In this document: in pieces, positions 8,401 through 14,583 of the stretch | How positions within the stretch are numbered: the first letter of the stretch is position 1 | Layout of the letters: every line of letters starts with the position of its first letter | Assembly (NCBI GenBank): GCA_002400445.1 | Contig: DGQO01000104.1 | Location: 11,158 to 25,740, forward strand | Direction of reading: 5' to 3' | DNA: 14,583 nucleotides | From: Chitinophagaceae bacterium UBA4412 | Lineage (GTDB): Bacteria; Bacteroidota; Bacteroidia; Chitinophagales; Chitinophagaceae | Program-made: the position numbers and the translations under genes | Notes under the pieces: model-generated | Database searches by the model: none | What the model was told of the DNA's origin: nothing | Seen by the model: the letters and a program-made list of their open reading frames with translations, nothing else

Positions 8401-9960
8401 CCCGGAGTAGGCTTAATCTCTCCCCCGCCCCATCATGATATTTATTCTATTGAAGACCTGGCACAACTCATCTTTGATTTAAAGAATGCGAATCGCAGGG
8501 CACGCATCAGTGTAAAACTCGTGAGTAAAGCAGGTGTTGGCACTATTGCCGCAGGCGTTACAAAAGCAAAAGCAGATGTTGTGCTTATTGCAGGGCACGA
8601 TGGTGGTACCGGTGCATCGCCTATGTCATCTATTCGCCATGCGGGTTTACCCTGGGAACTTGGGCTGGCAGAAGCACACCAAACCCTTGTAAAAAATAAA
8701 CTGCGCAGCCGGGTGGTGTTACAAGCCGACGGGCAAATGAAAACCGGCAGAGATATAGCTATTGCAGCTTTGCTGGGTGCAGAAGAATGGGGCATTGCCA
8801 CTGCGGCACTCATTGTAGAAGGTTGTATAATGATGCGCAAATGCCATATGAACACGTGCCCTGTAGGTGTGGCTACCCAAGACCCGGAACTAAGAAAAAG
8901 ATTTACCGGCGACCCGGATCATGTGGTAAATTTCTTCCGCTTTATTGTTCAGGAACTTCGGGAAATTATGGCTGAGCTGGGTTTCCGTACGGTGAATGAA
9001 ATGATTGGCCAGGCAGACTTCCTTGAAATGCGGGAAGGCATTGATAGCTGGAAATTCAAAAATGTAGACCTCTCAGCCGTTTTGCATAAAGCAAGTGCTG
9101 ATGAACCAACCGGGTTTTACCAAACCGAAAAGCAGGAGCACGAAATGGCCGATGTGCTGGACTGGAAACTGCTCAAAGCTGCGGAACCTGCTATTGCCAA
9201 TGGCACGAAAGTACAGGCCGAATTTGCCGTGTGCAATACAGATAGAACGGTAGGTACCATTCTTTCTAATGAGATCACCCGTAAATACAAAGCAGCAGGA
9301 TTGCCCGATGATACCTTGCATTTTAATTTCAAAGGAACTGCAGGACAAAGTTTTGGTGCATTCAATTGCAAGGGCATAACTCTGGAACTGGAAGGTGATG
9401 CCAACGATTATTTTGGAAAGGGATTAAGTGGTGCAAGGCTGCTGGTGTACCCGCCAAAAGAATCTCCGTTTGTGCCAGAAGATAATATCATTATTGGCAA
9501 CGTTGCACTGTATGGTGCCACCGCCGGTGAAGCGTTTATCCGTGGCAAGGCCGGCGAAAGATTTGCCGTGAGAAACTCTGGCGCTATTGCCGTGGTGGAA
9601 GGCCTTGGCGATCATGGCTGCGAATACATGACGGGAGGAATTGTACTCATATTGGGAAGTACTGGTAGAAACTTTGGTGCGGGTATGAGCGGTGGTATTG
9701 CTTATGTGTACGATACCGATCAGCAGTTTGCCACAAACTGCAATATGGGTATGGTAGAACTTGAAAGCTGTGATGAGGAAGATAAATTACTTCTACAGGG
9801 TATGCTGGAAAAACATATGCAACTCACACAGAGTACTGTGGCGGGTTTCCTCCTCAGCGATTTTGATAATCAAGTGCGCCACATCATAAAAGTGTTTCCA
9901 ACAGATTATAAGAAAGCCCTGCTACAACATACCGTGCAGGCAACAGCAATAAAAATTTAA
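5440..9960 (+). CDS. gltB: Glutamate synthase (GOGAT), large alpha subunit
   Basis: GltB takes the amide nitrogen of glutamine and transfers it to 2-oxoglutarate, giving two glutamates. It works with GltD in the cytoplasm. At 1506 aa it has the full family length. After a 16-residue propeptide comes Cys17 in HDACGIGFVA, which becomes the N-terminal nucleophile of the class II glutamine amidotransferase domain; NGEINT (251-256) is a glutamine-site motif. A linking central domain follows. The FMN/2-oxoglutarate synthase domain begins near MSFGSIS (885-891) with GGKSNTGEGGED. The 3Fe-4S ligands are Cys1129, Cys1135 and Cys1140 in a C-x5-C-x4-C pattern. The C-terminal right-handed GXGXG beta-helix (about 1230-1460) starts with GTAGQSFGAF. 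Start ATG 5440 is set by the short propeptide. It lies 42 nt after ilvA and 19 nt before gltD. No disruption is seen. Confidence 0.98.
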   Translation: MKKSEGLYNPAFEHDACGIGFVANICGSKSHQNIADALTVLENMEHRGACGCENNTGDGAGIMLQMPHEFFFDECLQQGVHLPPYGKYAVAVIFFPKEIRLREECRAIFNRTAEKLGLEVMLFRKVPVNTTDIGVTALSVEPEMEQAFIRCPDHISDPDQFERKLFVLRNYCAHIISNTVAQDAIGFYIASLSHKTIVYKGQLTSTQVRKYFPDLNDPRLVSAFGLVHSRFATNTFPSWKLAQPFRFIAHNGEINTLQGNLNWLKTSEKNFESPYFSKEEMEMLLPLISGSQSDSASLDNVVELLTLCGRSLPHVMMMLIPEAWDGNEQMDPLKKSFYEFHAGLMEPWDGPASISFTNGNIIGAILDRNGLRPSRYCITNDNRVIMASETGTLPLDPATIIEKGRLQPGKMFVVDMEQGKIISDEAIKHEICSQKPYATWLNKYKIRLEELPEPRVMFTHLEHEQIYQYQKAFGFTSEDLHEIIAPMAVQGKEPLGSMGTDTPLAIFSDQPQHLSSYFKQLFAQVTNPPIDPIREKLVMSLASFAGNNGNLLLEDELTCHTVALKHPVLTNHQLEQIRSIDTGLFQSKTLQCYFKADGKPGSLKTALDRICRYAVDAVSDGFKVLILQDRAIDSTHAAIPSLLAVSAIHHHLIRKGLRGQVGIIVEAGDVWEVHHFACLISFGATAVNPYLALSSIRDLKEQNFLQTEIAEEKLKENYITAVKDGLLKVFSKMGISTLQSYQGAQTFEILGLNMSVVQQYFTGAISRIEGLGLDEIAREALAKHFFAFTRKNIPLDRLPVGGVYQWKRKGEFHLFNPQTIHLLQHATKSNDFATFKKYSKLVNDQSERACTLRSLFQFKSLRPSISIDDVEPAESIYRRFATGAMSFGSISWEAHTTLAIAMNRLGGKSNTGEGGEDETRYQPLENGDSMRSSIKQVASARFGVNTYYLTEADELQIKMAQGAKPGEGGQLPGDKVDAWIGKTRHATPGVGLISPPPHHDIYSIEDLAQLIFDLKNANRRARISVKLVSKAGVGTIAAGVTKAKADVVLIAGHDGGTGASPMSSIRHAGLPWELGLAEAHQTLVKNKLRSRVVLQADGQMKTGRDIAIAALLGAEEWGIATAALIVEGCIMMRKCHMNTCPVGVATQDPELRKRFTGDPDHVVNFFRFIVQELREIMAELGFRTVNEMIGQADFLEMREGIDSWKFKNVDLSAVLHKASADEPTGFYQTEKQEHEMADVLDWKLLKAAEPAIANGTKVQAEFAVCNTDRTVGTILSNEITRKYKAAGLPDDTLHFNFKGTAGQSFGAFNCKGITLELEGDANDYFGKGLSGARLLVYPPKESPFVPEDNIIIGNVALYGATAGEAFIRGKAGERFAVRNSGAIAVVEGLGDHGCEYMTGGIVLILGSTGRNFGAGMSGGIAYVYDTDQQFATNCNMGMVELESCDEEDKLLLQGMLEKHMQLTQSTVAGFLLSDFDNQVRHIIKVFPTDYKKALLQHTVQATAIKI

Positions 9961-9979
9961 CTGACTAACGTGAACGAAT

Positions 9980-11482
9980 ATGGGCAAACCAACAGGATTT
10001 AAAGAACACACCCGCAAGCTGCCGGCCAAGCAACCGGTGCAGGATCGCTTGCAGCACTACAAAGAATTTGTGGAAAGATTTTCTGCGGAAGATTTGCATA
10101 ACCAGGCGAGCCGCTGTATGGACTGCGGTGTGCCTTTTTGCCATAGTGGTTGCCCGCTGGGCAATATCATCCCGGAATTTAATGATGCTGTATATCGTGG
10201 CCAATGGAAGGAGGCCTACGAGATTCTAACGGCCACCAATAATTTTCCAGAGTTTACTGGCCGTATTTGCCCGGCGCCCTGCGAAGCTGCCTGTGTGCTT
10301 GGCATTAATCAACCGGCTATTACGATTGAGGAAATTGAAAAACATATTATCGAGATTGCTTACGAGCAGGGATTAGTAAAAGCCAACCCACCACTCCTTC
10401 GCACGGGTAAGAAAGTGGCAGTTATCGGTTCAGGTCCTTCCGGACTTGCCACGGCAGCCCAGTTAAACAGTGCAGGCCATACCGTTCATGTGTTTGAAAG
10501 AGACGATAAACCAGGTGGCTTGTTGCGCTATGGTATACCCGATTTTAAACTGGAAAAATGGGTGATAGATCGCCGTATTGCAGTGATGGAAGCAGAAGGA
10601 ATTGTGTTCTATTGCAATATCCAAGCTGGAGTCAATAAGAGTATGAACGACTTGCTGAGACAATACAATGCCATTGTGTTGGCCTGCGGATCTACTGTGC
10701 CACGAAATCTCTCTATTCCTGGTCGTGAGGCTGAAGGTGTTCATTATGCAATGCCATTCTTAAAACAACAGAACAAACGGGTTGCAAGTCTTGATCCTTT
10801 GGCTGATGCTGGAACCGAAAGCAATATGTACAGCACAGAGATCTTAGCAACAGGCAAGAATGTAGTGGTGATTGGTGGAGGCGATACAGGTTCCGATTGT
10901 GTGGGCACAGCTAACAGGCATGGTGCTAAATCTGTACTGCAATTTGAACTCCTGCCCAAGCCGCCTGAGTTAAGAACGAGTACGATGCCCTGGCCTACCT
11001 ATCCAATGCTGCTTAAAACAACCTCGAGTCATGAAGAAGGATGCGAGCGGCAATGGGCTGTTACCACCAAAGCGTTTGTAACAAATGAGCAGGGAAACCT
11101 GGTCGGCCTGCGTATCGCAGATTTGAAATGGGAATTTAAAACTGGCGAGGCCCCGCAATTTGTTGAAGTACCGGGCTCAGAGAGAGAAATTCCTTGTGAG
11201 TTGGCTTTGCTTGCGATGGGCTTTGTGCACCCCCAACATGAAGGACTTGTCAATGCCCTGGAACTGGAAAAAGATGCAAGAGGAAATGTAAATGCTTCTG
11301 AAAAAAATTGCCAGACGAATATCCCTAAAATATTTGCGGCAGGTGATGTACGTCGTGGTCAATCGCTTGTAGTATGGGCAATAAGTGAAGGGCGTGAATG
11401 TGCACGAAAGGTGGATGAGTTTCTCATGGGAGAATCGCAACTGGAAAGGAAAGACGAAGCACTAATGAGTTTTCAGCAATAA
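9980..11482 (+). CDS. gltD: Glutamate synthase (GOGAT), small beta subunit
   Basis: GltD oxidises NADPH at its FAD and passes electrons through Fe-S clusters to the GltB FMN. The N-terminal part carries two cysteine groups for 4Fe-4S clusters: Cys46, Cys49, Cys54 and Cys58 (CMDCGVPFCHSGC), then Cys97, Cys101 and Cys105 (CPAPCEAAC). The FAD-binding Rossmann motif GSGPSG is at 150-155 and the NAD(P)H-binding GGGDTG at 299-304. Near the C-terminus AAGDVRRGQSLVVWAISEGR is the usual second FAD contact. The length of 500 aa is slightly above the 470-490 typical of bacteria. ATG 9980 is preferred; a GTG at 9970 is out of frame. The 19-nt spacing from gltB and the shared complex make one transcript very likely. 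Relatives with the same fold (DPYD or NfnB N-domain) are less likely given the adjacent gltB. Confidence 0.97.
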   Translation: MGKPTGFKEHTRKLPAKQPVQDRLQHYKEFVERFSAEDLHNQASRCMDCGVPFCHSGCPLGNIIPEFNDAVYRGQWKEAYEILTATNNFPEFTGRICPAPCEAACVLGINQPAITIEEIEKHIIEIAYEQGLVKANPPLLRTGKKVAVIGSGPSGLATAAQLNSAGHTVHVFERDDKPGGLLRYGIPDFKLEKWVIDRRIAVMEAEGIVFYCNIQAGVNKSMNDLLRQYNAIVLACGSTVPRNLSIPGREAEGVHYAMPFLKQQNKRVASLDPLADAGTESNMYSTEILATGKNVVVIGGGDTGSDCVGTANRHGAKSVLQFELLPKPPELRTSTMPWPTYPMLLKTTSSHEEGCERQWAVTTKAFVTNEQGNLVGLRIADLKWEFKTGEAPQFVEVPGSEREIPCELALLAMGFVHPQHEGLVNALELEKDARGNVNASEKNCQTNIPKIFAAGDVRRGQSLVVWAISEGRECARKVDEFLMGESQLERKDEALMSFQQ

Positions 11483-11576
11483 TTCTACAAGTTATTCAAC
11501 CTCGTATTTGACTATTCCCGGTTCCAACCGTATTCAAAGGGATGGCCATTGTGAGGTCCTTACAAGTTGACCATCC

Positions 11577-11595
11577 TAAGCCAGAGGCTGGCTTA
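11577..11595 (+). repeat. Perfect 8-bp hairpin downstream of gltD
   Basis: TAAGCCAG (11577-11584) and CTGGCTTA (11588-11595) are exact reverse complements around an AGG loop. It lies 94 nt after the gltD stop and directly follows the end of another 6-bp inverted repeat (11540-11576). There is no T-run after it, so it is not a classical intrinsic terminator. It could protect the gltBD mRNA 3' end or be part of a larger folded RNA. The repeat is seen; the role is inference. Confidence 0.45.
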
Positions 11596-11679
11596 TACCC
11601 TAATCCTACATTTGGTTACCTTCCATGAATTCCGAATACATCTGCCCAATTGTGAATTCCGCTACACTTATTACTAATT

Positions 11680-11726
11680 GATCTAATGTTAACTATGGTG
11701 ATGATATTTTCATAGGTTAATAGATC
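11680..11726 (+). repeat. Long imperfect hairpin in the amtB upstream region
   Basis: The arms pair in three blocks: GATCTA (11680-11685) with TAGATC (11721-11726), TTAAC (11689-11693) with GTTAA (11716-11720), and TATG (11694-11697) with CATA (11711-11714). That gives 15 base pairs with a 3-nt bulge (11686-11688) and a 1-nt bulge (11715), closed by a 13-nt loop. The stem is AT-rich, so it would be of modest stability. It could be a binding site for a dimeric regulator or an RNA structure; the sequence alone does not decide. Confidence 0.4.
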
Positions 11727-11822
11727 TATATGTGTAGGAATTTTCTTCAGATGCGTTATCAAGCGATTTTAAAAGTTATTAGGATGCTTGTCGATATTAG
11801 ACTAAGGCCAACGTCAGGGATG

Positions 11823-11861
11823 ATCTGACTCACCATGCTAAGTCAGATTCTAAAGTTTTTT
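11823..11861 (+). terminator. Hairpin with downstream T-run, candidate gltBD terminator or amtB leader attenuator
   Basis: ATCTGACT (11823-11830) and AGTCAGAT (11841-11848) pair perfectly around a 10-nt loop, and six T residues follow at 11856-11861, seven bases beyond the stem. This is the best terminator-like element in the window, although the gap before the T-run and the moderate GC content make it imperfect. It lies 341 nt after gltD and 110 nt before amtB. If the amtB promoter is upstream of it, it would act as a leader attenuator; if downstream, it ends read-through from gltBD. Confidence 0.45.
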
Positions 11862-11970
11862 ATTACATTATAATTAATTGTATGTTTACTATTTTAGTAT
11901 TTTTTAGAATATTTTAATATATCTATTATATTTATTTGGATATTTTAAAGTTTAATATTTAATTTACAGT
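11851..11970 (+). promoter_or_regulatory. Extremely AT-rich block before amtB, likely promoter region
   Basis: I count 13 G/C in these 120 bases (about 11%), against clearly mixed composition in the flanking genes. Such blocks often hold promoters. The Bacteroidota consensus is TTTG, then about 17-20 nt, then TAnnTTTG. The nearest partial matches are TATGTTTA (11881-11888, last base wrong, no good -33 box) and TTTG (11935-11938) followed by TATTTAAT (11956-11963), which is poor. No sigma-54 type GG-N10-GC site was seen. A promoter here is inferred from position and composition, not from a clear box. Confidence 0.4.
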
Positions 11971-13362
11971 ATGATTAAAAAATTTACTGTAAAACAATTT
12001 GCACCTTTCGTCATTCTAATAGCTATTGCCATCGGGGCAATGTTTGTGCCCACCGCTGCCGATTTCGTAGACAAGAACGGTGCTTACAACCAGGCCGACA
12101 TCAGCTTTATCATGCTGGCTACAGCTTTGGTTTTTCTAATGACCCCCGGCCTTGCCTTCTTTTATGGAGGTATGGTACATCGAAAAAATGTAATTTCTAC
12201 GATGATCAAGAGCGTGGTGGCTGCCGGCGTGGTGGGCGTGCTTTGGGTTACGGTAGGGTTCAGCCTGGCCTTTGGGGATAGCATTGGCGGATTTATTGGA
12301 AACCCGGGAACTTTCCTATTTTTTAAAAATGTAAACTCCGGCGCACCCTGGAGTCTTGCCCCCACCATTCCCCTTTCACTGTTTGCGATTTTTCAGATGA
12401 TGTTTGCTATCATCACTCCCGGCTTGGTAGTGGGCGCTGTGGCAGAACGCATCAAGTTTACCTCTTACATCCTTTTTACCGTTCTATTTTCCTTGTTCAT
12501 TTATGCGCCGCTGGCACATTGGAGTTGGCATCCAAATGGCTTTCTCATGAAAATGGGTGTTCTGGATTTTGCGGGTGGCACCGTGGTTCATATTTCTGCA
12601 GGCTGTGCGGCACTAGCGGGTGCATTGGTACTAAAACGGCGTAAAGTGCATATGGAAAATAAAGAGATTCCCCCAGCAAACGTGCCTTATGTACTAATTG
12701 GAACAGGCTTGCTTTGGTTTGGCTGGTTTGGTTTTAATGCAGGATCGGCTTTGGCTGCCAATCCCCTTGCCGTATCCGCTTTTGCTACAACCAATACAGC
12801 AGCTGCAGCCGGTGGACTAAGCTGGATGTTTTTTGATGTAATGCGTGGTAAAAAGCCTTCTGTTCTTGGCTTTTGTATCGGTGCTGTTATTGGCCTTGTG
12901 GCAATTACGCCCGGGGCTGGATTCGTAGCAATTCCGCAGAGCATTTTCATTGGAGTATTAGCCGCCATTATCTCAAATGTGGCAGTGTACTATAAACAAA
13001 AATCAAGGCTGGACGACACCTTGGATGTATTCCCTTGTCATGGTATTGGTGGCATCGTAGGTATGCTGCTTACGGGAGTGTTTGCTACAAAATTAATGAA
13101 CGCTGCAGGTAATGATGGGTTATTTTATGGAAATGCTGATTTCTTTTTCACCCAGTTAAAAGCACTATTGATTGTTGTAGCATTCAGCTTTTCTGGTTCA
13201 TGGCTCATTTTCAAATTTATCAACTACATCCTGCCGCTTAGGGTAACAGAAGCTGAGGAGGAACTTGGGCTCGATGCTTCTCAGCACGATGAAAACTATA
13301 CGCAAGGAACCCTGCTGTTACAAAATAACGGCGTGATCAAAGAAACACTTGTAGTGCAATAA
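11971..13362 (+). CDS. amtB: Ammonium transporter, Amt/AmtB family
   Basis: An inner-membrane trimeric channel that takes up ammonium. The N-terminus has a hydrophobic segment (about 10-27) ending in PTAA before Asp31, which looks like the cleaved signal peptide of E. coli AmtB; about eleven further membrane helices follow. Family landmarks are all present: the twin pore histidines His207 (LDFAGGTVVHISAG) and His357 (DVFPCHGIGG), structural Asp199, the likely phenylalanine gate Phe145 and Phe255 (WFGFNAGS), and the AERIKF motif. The cytosolic tail keeps LRVTEAEEELGLDASQHDE, the region that binds PII proteins in relatives, and then has about 22 extra residues. The length is 463 aa, against 428 in E. 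coli. No PII gene is adjacent, so its partner must be elsewhere if it exists. The next gene encodes an outer-membrane barrel protein. Confidence 0.96.
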   Translation: MIKKFTVKQFAPFVILIAIAIGAMFVPTAADFVDKNGAYNQADISFIMLATALVFLMTPGLAFFYGGMVHRKNVISTMIKSVVAAGVVGVLWVTVGFSLAFGDSIGGFIGNPGTFLFFKNVNSGAPWSLAPTIPLSLFAIFQMMFAIITPGLVVGAVAERIKFTSYILFTVLFSLFIYAPLAHWSWHPNGFLMKMGVLDFAGGTVVHISAGCAALAGALVLKRRKVHMENKEIPPANVPYVLIGTGLLWFGWFGFNAGSALAANPLAVSAFATTNTAAAAGGLSWMFFDVMRGKKPSVLGFCIGAVIGLVAITPGAGFVAIPQSIFIGVLAAIISNVAVYYKQKSRLDDTLDVFPCHGIGGIVGMLLTGVFATKLMNAAGNDGLFYGNADFFFTQLKALLIVVAFSFSGSWLIFKFINYILPLRVTEAEEELGLDASQHDENYTQGTLLLQNNGVIKETLVVQ

Positions 13363-13402
13363 CCGGTAGGCTCACCCCTACAGCATTTATAGAAAACTGC
13401 AA

Positions 13403-13464
13403 CCGATAACAACATCGGGAAAAAGTTTATGGTTGTACCCATTATTTCATCATCGAAAATCGAT
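13403..13464 (+). repeat. Two small inverted repeats in the amtB-porin spacer
   Basis: CCGAT (13403-13407) pairs with ATCGG (13414-13418), and ATCGA (13452-13456) pairs with TCGAT (13460-13464), the second just before the chosen porin start. A third, GTAGG with CCTAC (13366-13370 and 13377-13381), sits right after the amtB stop. All have 5-bp stems and none is followed by a good T-run. They do not argue strongly against cotranscription and may be chance. Confidence 0.25.
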
Positions 13465-13468
13465 ATCA

Positions 13469-14554
13469 ATGTTAGGAAAGATTTTTTTAGCAGCTGTGGT
13501 TGCTATGTCCGTTTGCAGTGAAGTATTGGGACAAGACAGCTCCAAGACCTTTTTCTTAACAGGCGCAGTAGATACTTACTATAAGTATGATTTTGCAGGT
13601 AAGCAAAATAATTTGACCAGTTTTACGAATTCCCAGAATTCCTTTGAACTTGGCATGGCTACTGTAAAAGCCGAAACCACTGCAATGTCAGGAAAAGTAG
13701 GTGCAACAGTAGATTTAGGATTCGGTCGCCGGGCTGAAGAGTTTTCTTATAACGACGGAGAATCTTCTGCCGGCAAAAATGGATTTCTTACGCTTGCCAC
13801 ACTCAAGCAGGTATTCGTAACCTTTAGTCCATCTGACGCTTTAAAATTCACAATGGGAAAATTTGCCACCCACATTGGATATGAACTGGTAGATGCTACC
13901 CTCAACAGAAACTATAGCATGAGTTATATGTTTACGAATGGACCGTTTTTTCATTCCGGTTTAAAAGCTGATATTAAAGCTGGGCGGGTTGCCTTTATGG
14001 TAGGTATTACAAACTACACAGACCAAAGTACCACAACCACGGCTGTAAAAAATATCATAGCGCAGGTAAGTGGTGGCACCCATGATGAAAAATTAAAGTT
14101 TTACCTTAATTATTCTGGATTTGGAGGATCTGAAGTGGGTGATAATCCAAGTGGATTGAAATCTCTAAACCAGTTTGACCTTGTATTGGTGAGCAACTTC
14201 AGCCATAAATTAAATGTAGGATATAACGGCACAATACAGCACAGGAAGCAAGTGCAAGGAAGTACCGCTGCTGATGGAAACTGGGTAGGTAACGCTATCT
14301 ATTTAAATTTCGATGCAACTGCAACTGTCGGACTCACTTTGCGCAGCGAATATATCAGCGATAGTAAAATCATCTACTTTGGTACAAAGCATATTTTTGC
14401 TAATACAGTTTCGCTGGATGCAAAAATTGGCCCCCTCACAATCATCCCTGAATTAAGAATGGACAATTCACAAAACCAGATTTTCTTGAAAGAAGATGGA
14501 TCTCCCACAAACCATGCTGTAAGTGGACTCCTGGCGGTGCTATATAAATTTTAA
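13469..14554 (+). CDS. Outer-membrane beta-barrel porin, OmpL-like (bbp2-type)
   Basis: Probably an outer-membrane beta-barrel channel of the 'putative beta-barrel porin-2, OmpL-like' group common in Bacteroidota. From ATG 13469 the protein is 361 aa. Residues 1-21 or 1-22 are a signal peptide (MLGKIFLAAVVAMSV...LGQ); its Cys16 is not in a proper lipobox, so I do not call it a lipoprotein. The mature part has alternating hydrophobic and polar strands with turns rich in Gly, Asn and Ser, the family-like blocks GAVDTYYKYDF, FTMGKFATHIGYE and NRNYSMSYMF near the N-terminal half, and a final Phe (AVLYKF), the usual end of barrel proteins. A longer frame starting at TTG 13433 would put twelve charged or polar residues before the signal peptide, so I reject it; ATG 13429 is out of frame. 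It lies 106 nt after amtB, which suggests a shared role in nitrogen uptake. The substrate cannot be read from the sequence. Confidence 0.82.
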   Translation: MLGKIFLAAVVAMSVCSEVLGQDSSKTFFLTGAVDTYYKYDFAGKQNNLTSFTNSQNSFELGMATVKAETTAMSGKVGATVDLGFGRRAEEFSYNDGESSAGKNGFLTLATLKQVFVTFSPSDALKFTMGKFATHIGYELVDATLNRNYSMSYMFTNGPFFHSGLKADIKAGRVAFMVGITNYTDQSTTTTAVKNIIAQVSGGTHDEKLKFYLNYSGFGGSEVGDNPSGLKSLNQFDLVLVSNFSHKLNVGYNGTIQHRKQVQGSTAADGNWVGNAIYLNFDATATVGLTLRSEYISDSKIIYFGTKHIFANTVSLDAKIGPLTIIPELRMDNSQNQIFLKEDGSPTNHAVSGLLAVLYKF

Positions 14555-14583
14555 CCCCAAACAAAAGGCTAGGCCGAATTCCT

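Larger units (their letters stand above)
11483..11970. other. 488-nt spacer between gltD and amtB, no convincing gene
   Basis: No reading frame here is persuasive as a gene. The largest open stretch is on the minus strand (11499-11768) and is broken by a stop at 11616-11618, with no start signals or family motifs I recognise. On the plus strand there are peptides of only 28 aa (11542-11628) and 32 aa (11730-11828). What does stand out is structure: arms GGATGG/CCATCC (11540-11545 with 11571-11576), three stronger inverted repeats listed separately, and a 9-base direct repeat TGAATTCCG (11626-11634 and 11653-11661). Base composition falls sharply in the last 120 bases. The spacer most likely holds the end of the glt transcript and the promoter and leader of amtB. 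Confidence 0.7.

Noticed and set aside
11542..11628. A 28-aa plus-strand peptide containing LYPNPTFG, which resembles the start of a type IX secretion C-terminal domain.
   Set aside because: Only this short motif matches; no downstream CTD strands are found in any frame and there is no upstream cargo domain. Chance resemblance is more likely.
11730..11828. A 32-aa plus-strand frame in the spacer.
   Set aside because: It is short, has no recognisable motif and runs into the 11823-11848 inverted repeat.
11850..11970. A sigma-54 promoter for amtB, as expected for nitrogen genes in Proteobacteria.
   Set aside because: No GG-N10-GC element is present in this very G/C-poor stretch.
11483..11970. 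Mobile element, CRISPR array, tRNA or rRNA in the only long spacer.
   Set aside because: No transposase motif, no target duplication with terminal inverted repeats, no regularly spaced repeats and no tRNA-like cloverleaf were seen.
13433..13468. A TTG start giving the porin twelve more residues.
   Set aside because: It would place polar and basic residues before an otherwise normal signal peptide; ATG 13469 is the natural start.

Overview
This window reads as an ordinary, well-conserved chromosomal metabolic region from a member of the Bacteroidota, probably near Chitinophagia/Sphingobacteriia. The evidence is: no clear Shine-Dalgarno sequences but A-rich stretches before the start codons; a ketol-acid reductoisomerase of the Bacteroidetes type that resembles the fungal enzyme; and an ammonium transporter followed by a beta-barrel porin of the OmpL-like 'bbp2' kind. 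All nine genes lie on the + strand. Assignment below phylum level is inference.

Layout. Positions 1-5397 hold a branched-chain amino acid cluster: the 3' end of ilvD, then ilvB, ilvN, ilvC and ilvA. Spacers are 50, 40, 68 and 1 nt. A small hairpin spans the ilvA stop codon. Positions 5440-11482 hold gltB and gltD, the two subunits of NADPH-type glutamate synthase, 19 nt apart. Positions 11483-11970 are a 488-nt spacer without a convincing gene. It contains several inverted repeats, one followed by a T-run, and ends in a very AT-rich block (13 G/C in the last 120 bases). Positions 11971-14554 hold an Amt-family ammonium channel and a signal-peptide-bearing outer-membrane barrel protein. The last 29 bases hold nothing recognisable.

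How the genes fit together. IlvA makes 2-oxobutyrate from threonine. IlvBN, IlvC and IlvD carry pyruvate and 2-oxobutyrate to the 2-keto acid precursors of valine and isoleucine (and, via the leu genes, leucine). The final transamination consumes glutamate, which GltBD makes from glutamine and 2-oxoglutarate. Amt brings in ammonium for glutamine synthetase, and the adjacent porin may give small solutes a route through the outer membrane. The window therefore runs from nitrogen uptake through glutamate supply to branched-chain amino acid carbon skeletons. No ilvE, leu genes, glnA or PII (glnB/glnK) gene is present.

I found no convincing new system. The points most worth checking are the structured and AT-rich leader before amtB, the Amt-porin pair as a possible trans-envelope ammonium route, and the fungal-like KARI with a short extra C-terminal tail.
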